Origin: Simplicispira psychrophila DSM 11588
GTDB taxonomy: Bacteria > Pseudomonadota > Gammaproteobacteria > Burkholderiales > Burkholderiaceae_C
Direction: 5' to 3'
NCBI RefSeq assembly: GCF_000688255.1
Contig: NZ_JHYS01000002.1
Coordinates: forward strand, 124,001 to 188,000
DNA length: 64,000 bases
Shown here: one piece after another, positions 52,345 to 62,556 of the stretch
How positions within the stretch are numbered: position 1 is the first letter of the stretch
Layout of the letters: every line of letters begins with the position of its first letter
The notes under the pieces: generated by a model
The model's database searches: none
Told to the model about the DNA's origin: nothing
What the model saw: the letters and a program-made list of their open reading frames with translations, nothing else
Position numbers and translations under genes: made by a program

Positions 52345-52614
52345 ATGTACAGAGTAGGTAGTCCGTTTTGGCGCTTTTTGGCCAAGCTCGGTATGCCGCT
52401 GATCGTGCGCGTGGATGTACTCTTTGACCAAGAAGCAGGCGTCTATGTCGCCACCAGCCCCGATCTGCGTGGCCTAGTAGCCGAAGCCAAGACCAAGGAT
52501 GAACTGATCGGTGCGGTCTACGATTGCGTCGATCTGTTGCTGGAAGATCAACTCCACCAGCCGCTCAAGCACAAGCCCCTAGCCGCCTGGAGTGGAGATC
52601 TGCGCTACGCATGA
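52345..52614 (+). CDS. HicB-like (DUF1902) antitoxin
   Basis: 89 residues with the HicB partial RNase-H-like core: VRVDVLFDQEAGVYVATSPD, LRGLVAEAKTKDELIGAVYD, CVDLLLEDQ. GGAGTGAAGC precedes the ATG. It overlaps the hicA start by 4 bases (ATGA). Confidence 0.85.
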   Translation: MYRVGSPFWRFLAKLGMPLIVRVDVLFDQEAGVYVATSPDLRGLVAEAKTKDELIGAVYDCVDLLLEDQLHQPLKHKPLAAWSGDLRYA

Positions 52615-52730
52615 ACGGCTTTTACAGCCGCGTCATTGAAATTCTCAAGGCCAACGGCTTTGAAATGCAGCGACAAAAAGGCTCGCACCAGTCGTGGTGC
52701 CGCAAAAATCTGTGCGTGACTGTGCCATGA
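52611..52730 (+). pseudogene. 3'-truncated HicA toxin
   Basis: 39 codons: MNGFYSRVIEILKANGFEMQ then RQKGSHQSWCRKNLCVTVP and stop. HicA normally continues 20-30 residues (after VTVP comes HxxDLxxGTLRxIL). The catalytic His in KGSHQ is present, but the last helices are lost where GGGTCAGACTCCAATT, a repeat end, begins. Confidence 0.8.
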
Positions 52731-52815
52731 GGGTCAGACTCCAATTTTTAATCAAAAAGCCTTGTAGGGCTTTAGACATGTTGGTTTTTAGCTATGATTT
52801 TTGATTAATCTAGCC
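52731..52815. repeat. Composite repeat ending the hicA fragment
   Basis: GGGTCAGACTCCAATT (from 52730) followed by AAAGCCTTGTAGGGCTTTAG and TTAGCTATGATTTTTGATTAA, a diverged copy of the composite repeat. Confidence 0.65.
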
Positions 52816-52998
52816 TTAGCCGCTCAAACCCATAAATGAAAAATGGTCAAAATATTGACAGACATCAAAAATAGATCAAAGTAAAAATCTATCAGTAACT
52901 TTTTGATGCATCCTGTAACTTGTTAATCGCCGCCGCACTAGCGCCGGCGATTTTTGCCACAGTAAGGCTGAATTCAGCGAGCAAGAAAAGGCGCAGCG
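52816..52998 (+). promoter_or_regulatory. Leader of the HD-domain gene with a hairpin
   Basis: AT-rich DNA followed by ATCGCCG and CGGCGAT (52926-52951), a hairpin ending in TTTTTG at 52951-52956. It may terminate transcription from the left or act in the leader. AAAAGGCGCAGCG serves as ribosome binding region for the GTG start at 52999. Confidence 0.45.
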
Positions 52999-54141
52999 GT
53001 GAAGAAGTTAGTGCATAGCGATATTGTTCTTGGCAAACCTATTGAGTTCTCCATCTACAACGAAGATGGTTCCTTACTTTTTCGCCGTGGTTCGGTCATC
53101 CACATGCCGGACCAGGTGTCGCGCTTGCTGATACGTGGCGCCCAATACGACGAAATTGAAACCGACCCCACCGTTTACACCACCAGCAATCCCCGTCCGC
53201 CGCCGGTTCTAGAAGATCCACCGCCGTTTGAGCATATGGGAGGATTGCTACTCAACCTCAAGCACGTACTGGCTACCACACTCAAAAGCCCTGAGCAAAT
53301 AGACGTCACCGCTCGCATCAAAAAAATTGCAGAGTCGGTGCAAAAAGTCTGCCATAAGAGTGTTGACTGCGCGCTGGCGGCCCCTTCGGTAGAGACCCAA
53401 ATCTCATACATCGTGGTGCATCAGATGATGGGCGCCGTCTTGACCGAGCTGATTGGGCAGGGCAAGGGGCTGGATGCCGGGCAACGGCTGTCACTGATGT
53501 GTGCGGCCTTGACCCGCGATTTGGGGCAAATAAAGCTGCAGCCCGAACTGGACAAACATCCGGGCTACCTGCCCCATGACCTGCTCGCGCAGATGCGCCA
53601 GCACCCGCAGCACAGCGTCGAGCTGCTTGAAAAAGCCGGTGTCACCGACCCACTCTGGCTGAGCGCCGTGCGCAACCACCACGAATACCTGGACGGAACG
53701 GGCTATCCGGAAAGACTCAAAGGCGATGAAATTCCCTTGGGCGCCAAAATTCTGTGCATATCTGACCGCTACAGCGCGATGATCAAAATTCGGCCTTATC
53801 GCGCTGAAGCTTACTTTCCACAAAATGCGCTGAAAGAGATTTACCTCAAAAAGGACACGGAAATTGATGAAGAAATTGCGCGCATTCTGATCTCCAAGGT
53901 GGGACTGCTATCGCCAGGCACAGTGGTCAAACTCAAGTCGGGAGAGGTTGCCGTGGTTAGAAGCCCCACCGTGAAATCGGACGCTGCCATTGTGTACAGC
54001 ATCTACGGCAAAGCCGGCATGATTTTGTCTCCGCCTACCCGCCGCGACACCTCGCAACCGGGAAATGAAATCGTGGGCCTTGCGCCTTTATCTCATTACC
54101 AGAATGCCGCCGTGTCCATTCGACAGGTCTGGGCTGAATAA
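52999..54141 (+). CDS. HD-GYP-like protein with altered HD motif
   Basis: 380 residues, GTG start. The second half of an HD-GYP domain is clear: QHSVELLEKAGVTDPLWLSA, NHHEYLDGTGYPERLKGDEI and ISDRYSAMIKIRPYR. HD-GYP enzymes hydrolyse cyclic di-GMP. In the first motif, where HDIGK is expected, the sequence is TRDLGQ: the metal-binding His is Arg and the Lys is Gln, so catalysis is doubtful and a c-di-GMP-binding or signalling role is possible. A PAS receptor gene follows 72 bp downstream. Confidence 0.85.
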   Translation: MKKLVHSDIVLGKPIEFSIYNEDGSLLFRRGSVIHMPDQVSRLLIRGAQYDEIETDPTVYTTSNPRPPPVLEDPPPFEHMGGLLLNLKHVLATTLKSPEQIDVTARIKKIAESVQKVCHKSVDCALAAPSVETQISYIVVHQMMGAVLTELIGQGKGLDAGQRLSLMCAALTRDLGQIKLQPELDKHPGYLPHDLLAQMRQHPQHSVELLEKAGVTDPLWLSAVRNHHEYLDGTGYPERLKGDEIPLGAKILCISDRYSAMIKIRPYRAEAYFPQNALKEIYLKKDTEIDEEIARILISKVGLLSPGTVVKLKSGEVAVVRSPTVKSDAAIVYSIYGKAGMILSPPTRRDTSQPGNEIVGLAPLSHYQNAAVSIRQVWAE

Positions 54142-54213
54142 AACAACCCCATCGCCCCAGCCAAAAAGCATGGGCCAGCCAACATTTCAGCTATTGAAGC
54201 CAAGTGCATTGCC

Positions 54214-56070
54214 ATGAAAATTAATCTCCCGGTGACCGGGCAGGAACAACGCTTTCCTGCCGAAAAGAACATGGTCACCAAGACCAATACCAAGGGCATC
54301 ATTACTTTTGCCAATAAAGATTTTGTTGAGATCAGTGGCTTCGCGGAAGAAGAACTGATCGGAAAAAATCATAATCTGATTCGGCATCCAGACATGCCGC
54401 CGATTGCTTTTGAAATCATGTGGAAAACCTTGAAGCGCGGTTTTCCATGGCACGGCATCGTTAAAAACCGTTGTAAAAATGGTGACCACTATTGGGTCGA
54501 TGCCCGCATTGTGCCGATCAAGAAAAATGGTGAAATTACCGGCTATATGTCGGTGCGCTCATGCCCTGCGCGCGAGGATGTGGCCGCCGCAGAAGCGACG
54601 TACAAAAGCGCGCTGGCCCGCCCAGAAATCATCAAGGAAAAAATTGATGCAAACTGGAAAAAGCACCTTTCGATTAAAAACGGTATTCCACTGTGGATTT
54701 TATTTGTCACCCTGCTGATGATTGGCGGTGGCATTCTGGGTATTACCGGCCTGAATATGTCCAAAGCAGATATCCAGGCGATGTACCACGAGGAGATGGT
54801 GCCGGTACAAGCTATTCAGCGCATGAATTTTCTGATGGCCGACAACCGTGCACAGGTGGCGCTGGCGCTGAATTTCAAATTTGGCATCCACTCGGATGCG
54901 GTGCTGAGCGACGCCTCCAGCAACAATTACGTTCAGCACATTGCCCAGAACAAGAACGAACTGAACCAGATCTGGGCCAATTACATTGGCAAAGTCAAAG
55001 ACCCGAAAGAAAAGCAACTCGCCGACAACTACATCGAGGCCCGGATGCGTTATGTCAACGAAGGGCTACTACCCGCCAGCGAGGCGATTGAGGCCGAAGA
55101 TTACCTGCAAGCCCAGCGGGTGTTTTTCACCCGTCTCAATCCCCTGTACGACACCGCCAATACCCGCGCCTCCACTTTGCTGAACTACCTGTTTGAGCGT
55201 GGCAACGCCAAGCTGGTGGACACCACGGCCCGAGGTGATCTGATTTTCCGCTTGGCAGTGGCCGGAATCAGCCTCAGTTGCCTGGTGCTGGTCGTAGCAG
55301 GCTTCTTTTTCTTTCGCATCACCGCCCGCCCCCTCGAAAAAGCCGTGCTGGCGCTGGAAGACATTGCCGAGGGCAACTTGTCCGACCACATCGAGCCTTC
55401 AGGCTATGGCGAGCCAGGGCGCGTCATGAACGCGGTCATGGTCACGCAGATGCACCTCAAAGTGATGCTGCACGAAATCCGGCAATCGTCAGACTCCATC
55501 CATCAGCAGTGCCACAACCTCAACCAGGTGATGATGAACTTGGCCGAACACTCGGACGAGCAGCAAGACCGCATCCACCAGACCGTCGATGCCGTCAACG
55601 CCTCGCGCGCCGCCATGGCCACTATCAGCAGCCACATGGACGCTCTGCTGGACACCGTTCACGCCGACGACGATGACGCGCTGGCGCCGGTGCCTCCCCC
55701 GGCGCTACAGAGTCAGGCGTCCCCAGCGTTCGCACCGACGTTTGAACTGATGCCGGCTGAATTGTTGGCGGTGTTTGGCGATAGCCTATCCCAGCCCCCA
55801 TCCCCCGCGGCCGCCGCGCTGCCTGAAGCTTTCACCACAACAGCGTTCGCATCCCAGCCCGCACCCACCGCGCTGCGGCAACAATTGCAAACCACTGCCA
55901 ACGCCGCACGCAGCCAAGCCCTGGGGATAAAAGAAATGTCTGGCCAACTCCAGCAAGTGGCCCGGCTGATTGTGCAAAACAGCGAAGACGTCCAAGGGGC
56001 CTGGGCCGCCTCCCAGCAACTGCAGCAAACTGCCCGCGAGCTGGACGAACTGGTGCAGTATTTCGACTGA
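54214..56070 (+). CDS. Aer-like PAS/4HB/HAMP receptor lacking the chemotaxis tip
   Basis: 618 residues. N-terminal Aer-type PAS domain (KNMVTKTNTKGIITFANKDF, NLIRHPDMPPIAFEIMWKTL, KNRCKNGDHYWVDARIVPIK), a membrane helix near 168-188, a periplasmic four-helix bundle to about 345, a second membrane helix, then HAMP (RPLEKAVLALEDIAEGNLSD). The expected cytoplasmic hairpin with QTNxLALNAAVEAARAG is missing; instead helices are interrupted by an acidic and Pro/Ala-rich linker (DDDDALAPVPPP) and the C-terminus returns to MCP-like helix (ELDELVQYFD). Probably redox-sensing through FAD, with unknown output. Confidence 0.85.
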   Translation: MKINLPVTGQEQRFPAEKNMVTKTNTKGIITFANKDFVEISGFAEEELIGKNHNLIRHPDMPPIAFEIMWKTLKRGFPWHGIVKNRCKNGDHYWVDARIVPIKKNGEITGYMSVRSCPAREDVAAAEATYKSALARPEIIKEKIDANWKKHLSIKNGIPLWILFVTLLMIGGGILGITGLNMSKADIQAMYHEEMVPVQAIQRMNFLMADNRAQVALALNFKFGIHSDAVLSDASSNNYVQHIAQNKNELNQIWANYIGKVKDPKEKQLADNYIEARMRYVNEGLLPASEAIEAEDYLQAQRVFFTRLNPLYDTANTRASTLLNYLFERGNAKLVDTTARGDLIFRLAVAGISLSCLVLVVAGFFFFRITARPLEKAVLALEDIAEGNLSDHIEPSGYGEPGRVMNAVMVTQMHLKVMLHEIRQSSDSIHQQCHNLNQVMMNLAEHSDEQQDRIHQTVDAVNASRAAMATISSHMDALLDTVHADDDDALAPVPPPALQSQASPAFAPTFELMPAELLAVFGDSLSQPPSPAAAALPEAFTTTAFASQPAPTALRQQLQTTANAARSQALGIKEMSGQLQQVARLIVQNSEDVQGAWAASQQLQQTARELDELVQYFD

Positions 56071-56122
56071 ATCAGGACGGTGCTTGGTGCTGGTGCAGGT
56101 TTGCCCCTACATTCATGCGCCT

Positions 56123-56608
56123 ATGACTGAGACTTCTTCTTCCTCTGCGCCCTTTGCCCCGCCCCCTCCTGCTACCGGCCTGCAAGGTCCCAGACGGCGG
56201 CTGTTGTATGTGGCGCTGTACGAACTGATCGCCATCGGGGCGGCGACGGCGGGATTGGCGGCGCTGTCGGGCCAGGGCGTGGCGCATTCGGGCGCGGTGG
56301 CGGTAGCGGCGTCGGCAATTGCAGTCGCCTGGAATGTGGTGTTCAACGCCCTGTTCGAGCGCTGGGAGTCGCGCCAGCTAGTGCGCGGGCGCACCTTAGC
56401 GCGGCGTTTGGCGCACGCGGTGGGGTTTGAAGGGGGACTGGTGCTGGCGCTGGTGCCATTGATGGCCTGGTGGTTTCACATCACGCTGTGGCAGGCGCTG
56501 GTGATGGACTTCGGCCTGATCGTGTTTTTTCTTTGCTACACCTTCGTTTTCAACTGGGTGTTTGACCGCATTTTTGGCCTGCCGGCGTCGGCGCAAGTTC
56601 CGGTCTGA
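56123..56608 (+). CDS. PACE-family efflux transporter
   Basis: 161 residues with four membrane helices in two similar halves: RRRLLYVALYELIAIGAATA, VAWNVVFNALFERWESRQ, then LAHAVGFEGGLVLALVPLMA and FNWVFDRIFGLP. This is the AceI/PACE fold that expels chlorhexidine and similar biocides. The ATG at 56123 is chosen over a long unsupported extension. Confidence 0.9.
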   Translation: MTETSSSSAPFAPPPPATGLQGPRRRLLYVALYELIAIGAATAGLAALSGQGVAHSGAVAVAASAIAVAWNVVFNALFERWESRQLVRGRTLARRLAHAVGFEGGLVLALVPLMAWWFHITLWQALVMDFGLIVFFLCYTFVFNWVFDRIFGLPASAQVPV

Positions 56609-56644
56609 AAACAGGGTCACGCCCCCAAGGGCAGGTTAAAAATG
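56605..56644. repeat. Left copy of a 40-bp direct repeat flanking the mntA-hepT locus
   Basis: CTGAAAACAG, CCAAGGGCAG and GTTAAAAATG match in order CTGAAGACAG, CCAGGGGCAC and GTTAAAAATC at 57356-57395, about 30 of 40 positions. The left copy follows the PACE gene stop; the right copy overlaps the end of the cyclase gene. Confidence 0.65.
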
Positions 56645-56706
56645 GTCAGTTTTGGGCCAAAGCCTCGCTACATACAATGAAACTGGACTCAAATGCTGGC
56701 GAGACC

Positions 56707-56997
56707 ATGAAACCATCTGACGCCCTTCGGTCACACAGTGCGGCCATTCGCAGCGTGGTAGAGGCACATCGTGCTTGCCATGCACGGGTGTTCGGCTCTG
56801 TTCTGCAGGGACGCGACACCGAGCAGAGCGACTTGGACATCCTCATTGATCCGACACCCAAAACTACCTTGATGGAGGTCGCGGCGATACAGGTCGAACT
56901 GGAGCAGCGGTTGGGCGTGTCTGTCGATGTACTGACCCCCAAGGCTTTACCCGAGAAATTCCGCCACATCGTCCTTGCCGAGGCGAGGCCGATATGA
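56707..56997 (+). CDS. MntA-type nucleotidyltransferase antitoxin
   Basis: 96 residues: VFGSVLQGRDTEQSDLDILI (the GSxxxGxxxxxSDxD minimal nucleotidyltransferase motif) and VSVDVLTPKALPEKFRHIVL. MntA antitoxins inactivate HepT by adding AMP. The ATG at 56707 (MKPSDALRSH) matches the family; an ATG at 56677 is possible. It shares ATGA with the toxin. Confidence 0.88.
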   Translation: MKPSDALRSHSAAIRSVVEAHRACHARVFGSVLQGRDTEQSDLDILIDPTPKTTLMEVAAIQVELEQRLGVSVDVLTPKALPEKFRHIVLAEARPI

Positions 56998-57359
56998 GCA
57001 AGGCTCTGCGTGTGGCTGACTACCTGGGCCACATCTAGCAAGCCATCGAACGCATTGGTCGCTATACCGCAAAGATGGATGAAGTCGGTTTTTTAAACAG
57101 TGAACTGGTGCAGGACGCGGTCATTCGCAACATCAAAATCATCGGTGAAGCAGCCAACAATATTCTGCGCGTGGCTGCCGATTTTGCTGCCGCGCACGCT
57201 GATATTCCTTGGAAAATCATGTACACGATGCGAAATCGGGTTTCGCACGGCTACGAAGAAATTGATCTCGAGATCGTCTGGCGAACTATTCAAGGCGATC
57301 TGCCAGTCCTGCATGGGCTGGTTCAAGAAGCGTTTGCAAGTCTGCAGCCTCCGGCCTGA
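56994..57359 (+). pseudogene. HepT toxin with an internal stop codon
   Basis: MSKALRVADYLGHI then TAG at 57036-57038, then QAIERIGRYTAKMDEVGFLN and the RNase motif RNRVSHGYEE (R-x4-H) in the same frame to 57359. With the stop read as Leu or similar, the protein would be a normal 121-residue HEPN/HepT toxin. The nonsense codon should abolish it; restart at ATG 57075 would lack the first helix. Confidence 0.85.
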
Positions 57360-57395
57360 AGACAGGCGCGCGTTACCAGGGGCACGTTAAAAATC
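57356..57395. repeat. Right copy of the 40-bp direct repeat flanking mntA-hepT
   Basis: See the copy at 56605. This copy includes the stop codon (57387-57389) of the convergent diguanylate cyclase gene. Confidence 0.65.
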
Positions 57396-59342
57396 GCCGC
57401 CGTGTTGCCACATTTCTTTGTCAAAGCGCACACATTGGTTGCGGCCCAGGTCTTTGGCACGGTACAGGGCGACGTCGGCGTATTTGATGGCTTGCCAGAA
57501 GCCGTCGGTGTCCCCGGGGAACTCGGCGACGCCGATGGAGATGGTCTTTTGCAGGATTTTGTCGCCCACGCTGACCTTCAAGGCTTCGATGGACTTGCGG
57601 ATTTTTTCTGCTACCACCAGTGCATCGCCCGGTTGCACGTCCATCAGCAGGATGAGGAATTCTTCGCCGCCAAAACGGATGACGATGTCCGAATCGCGCA
57701 CCGTTTTTTTCATGACGATGGAAGTTTCGCGCAGCACCTGGTCGCCGGCGTCGTGGCCGTGCGCATCGTTGACCTGTTTGAAATAGTCCAGATCGCACAC
57801 CAGTAAGCCAATTTGCGTCTTGCGCCGCAGCACGCCGCTGATGATTTGTGCGGTGTGTTCCTGCAGAAAACGCCGGTTGTACAGGCCGGTGAGTGGATCC
57901 ACCATGGCGGACTCACGCAGGGTCTGCATCAGGCGCTTGGCTTCGATGACGGACAGCGATTGGTTGATATAGGTTTCGGCTTCAAAGATCTTTTGCGGCG
58001 TGCTGCTGTCGAGCAGCCCATGGCGCTTATCGGTGGCAAAACGCAGCTGCACTACCCCCCCGGTGTGACCACCGGCCACCAGCGGAATACAGATGTGTCC
58101 GACACCGGGCTGGGGAACAAAGCGCCGACACACGCCGTGGAATTCAAACGAGGAGACGGTGTGCCCGGTATTGACGGCACGGCACTGCTGGCAGTTGCTC
58201 AGTACCTCGGGGTCGCAGTGCAGCTGGACATCGCCGATCAGCGCCGGGTGCACCACCCGCATTTCATTTTTCTGCGTGTTGATGTCATAGATGGTGTAGT
58301 GCGCTATGCCCAGCTCGTGCTGGAACACGTCGCCCAAGCGGTGGTAGACGTCGTCCAGATCGGCATCTTCTTCAATCACTTTTTTGTAGATGGTCATGCC
58401 GTACACGCTGTCGATCAAGATGTTGAACTTGCTCGACAGGGTGCCGATTTCGTCTTGCGACTTGACGGCGACTTTCTTGGCCAGGGTGATGTCGCCCGTG
58501 CTGAGCGAGTCGATCTGCCGAATGATGGTGGCAATGGGGCGCTGGAAAGCGACGATGATCCAGCGCACAAAAAACATCAGCAGCGTTGAAGCGATGAGCA
58601 GCACGATCAGGATGGCATTGACCGAGTCACCGATGATTTGATAGATGGCGGTGTTGATGTGGCCGTAGGCGCCGGCCATGCGGCTGGCGTGCTGGTTGAC
58701 CAGGGCCGTGCCCTCGGCCACCCGCGCGCGGGTGTCGTCAAAGCTGCTGGCGACAGTGATGGTATCGGCCGGACGCGGCATTTTGCGCTTGGTGGTGATG
58801 TAGGTGTCCAGCGACTGGTCCAGGCGGTCGGTCAGCACGACCATGTTTTGCAGGTATTGCAAGTTGGCCGCCGGTGGTGTGGCCAGGGAGCGCACCACGG
58901 TTTCAATAAAAGTGCCGGAGGGGACGCTCTGGTGCAGACTCAGCCGGGCATTGACGGCGCGAATCGCCTTGACATGCTCGCGCAGCGACTGCACTGCCAG
59001 CAAGTCCAGGCCGGTGTCGATCTGGCCCAGAAACTGCAGGTCGCGGTCGATGTTTTGCAGGTGGCGCAGCACTTCGTGCGCCGCCTGCTGGTGCGGCATG
59101 ATCTGCTCGGACACTTGGTGGTATTTGTACTGGATGGCGGTCAGGGCCAGTACGGTGACCACCGCCATGGAGCCAAACCAGAACAGCGTACCCACGGTCA
59201 ACAGCAAGAATTTTTGCTTGATCGGCAGATCGACAAAGGTCAGCAAGCCGAGCAGACGGCGCAGGCGCAGCCACAGGTAGTTGTCCGAGCGGGCCGTGGT
59301 GTCGGTGGGCGTGCTGGCGGGGCTGCGATCGTCAAGCGGCAT
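57387..59342 (-). CDS. Membrane diguanylate cyclase
   Basis: 651 residues: two membrane helices (about 44-70 and 240-265) around a helical periplasmic sensor, a HAMP domain (FQRPIATIIRQIDSLSTGDI), a GAF-like domain with cysteines (SNCQQCRAVNTGHTV, FHGVCRRFVP) and a GGDEF domain with active-site GGEEF. The inhibitory site RDSD precedes it at the right distance, so product inhibition is expected. It makes cyclic di-GMP and is the likely counterpart of the HD-GYP-like protein 3 kb away. Confidence 0.93.
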   Translation of the reverse strand: MPLDDRSPASTPTDTTARSDNYLWLRLRRLLGLLTFVDLPIKQKFLLLTVGTLFWFGSMAVVTVLALTAIQYKYHQVSEQIMPHQQAAHEVLRHLQNIDRDLQFLGQIDTGLDLLAVQSLREHVKAIRAVNARLSLHQSVPSGTFIETVVRSLATPPAANLQYLQNMVVLTDRLDQSLDTYITTKRKMPRPADTITVASSFDDTRARVAEGTALVNQHASRMAGAYGHINTAIYQIIGDSVNAILIVLLIASTLLMFFVRWIIVAFQRPIATIIRQIDSLSTGDITLAKKVAVKSQDEIGTLSSKFNILIDSVYGMTIYKKVIEEDADLDDVYHRLGDVFQHELGIAHYTIYDINTQKNEMRVVHPALIGDVQLHCDPEVLSNCQQCRAVNTGHTVSSFEFHGVCRRFVPQPGVGHICIPLVAGGHTGGVVQLRFATDKRHGLLDSSTPQKIFEAETYINQSLSVIEAKRLMQTLRESAMVDPLTGLYNRRFLQEHTAQIISGVLRRKTQIGLLVCDLDYFKQVNDAHGHDAGDQVLRETSIVMKKTVRDSDIVIRFGGEEFLILLMDVQPGDALVVAEKIRKSIEALKVSVGDKILQKTISIGVAEFPGDTDGFWQAIKYADVALYRAKDLGRNQCVRFDKEMWQHGGDF

Positions 59343-59526
59343 GACAAAAACTCGGTAGGACGGAGAAAAAACCGGACACGGGTGGGTGCCTCCAGTGCCT
59401 TGGCAAAGTCGCCATGAACGGGACCTTGAGGTGGGCCATCATTGCAGCCCATTTGGTAACTTTAATTACAAATAGCCATACATTGTCCCTGATGAATGGG
59501 TTTGTGCATAGGAGCAGCAGGGGGCT

Positions 59527-59556
59527 TTGGCAGCGCGCTCCAATCGCCCGTAAAAT
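59527..59556 (+). promoter_or_regulatory. Promoter candidate for metH
   Basis: TTGGCA (59527-59532) and TAAAAT (59551-59556) are separated by 18 bp. Transcription would start near 59563, at the first base of the riboswitch. Confidence 0.65.
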
Positions 59557-59565
59557 CGTTGCCTG

Positions 59566-59662
59566 CCCAAGGAGCGTTGCACCGGCCAGCCAAAGCGCAC
59601 ACAGCGACCATGGCGCCGTCAGGCTTGGGTGATATGCCTTGAACCGCAACGACGCTCACCTG
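59566..59662 (+). ncRNA. S-adenosylhomocysteine (SAH) riboswitch
   Basis: The conserved pieces occur in order: CCCAAGGAGCGTTGCA, then GTCAGGCTTGGG closing the first stem with CCCAAG, and CCGCAACGACGCTCACC, where GCAACG and GCTCACC pair with earlier GCGTTGC and GAGCG segments, as in the SAH riboswitch. SAH riboswitches raise expression of genes that recycle homocysteine. The gene downstream is metH, the expected target. Confidence 0.92.
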
Positions 59663-59687
59663 TTCACGGTTTTTTGCCCAGGTGAGC
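59654..59687 (+). promoter_or_regulatory. Expression platform: anti-Shine-Dalgarno hairpin of the SAH riboswitch
   Basis: GCTCACCTG (59654-59662) is the 3' end of the aptamer and is perfectly complementary to CAGGTGAGC (59679-59687), which contains the metH ribosome binding site AGGTGAG. When SAH binds, the first strand is held in the aptamer and the ribosome site is free; otherwise it is masked. Confidence 0.8.
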
Positions 59688-59690
59688 CCC

Positions 59691-62426
<2,736 letters not shown>

Positions 62427-62530
62427 GCCATCAAAAATAATAGCTACTAGCGCATGTATGGGTTGGATTGCAGATGGTTTACTGTCTGAAACCTTTTAGA
62501 TACCTGCGCTTATAGCTTCTTTTTTAATAG
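62427..62530. repeat. Dispersed repeat copies between metH and yihY-like gene
   Basis: AATAGCTACTAGCGCATGTA and, inverted, GATACCTGCGCTTATAGCTT with AAATTT-type ends. They appear as two facing halves in the 130-bp gap. Confidence 0.65.
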
Positions 62531-62556
62531 CTGTAGCGCGGCGTTAAAGTTCTGGC

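Noticed and set aside
42682-52730. The TA array as a chromosomal integron cassette array
   Set aside because: The genes point in both directions, there is no integrase in the window, and the repeats lack the paired RYYYAAC and GTTRRRY ends of attC sites.
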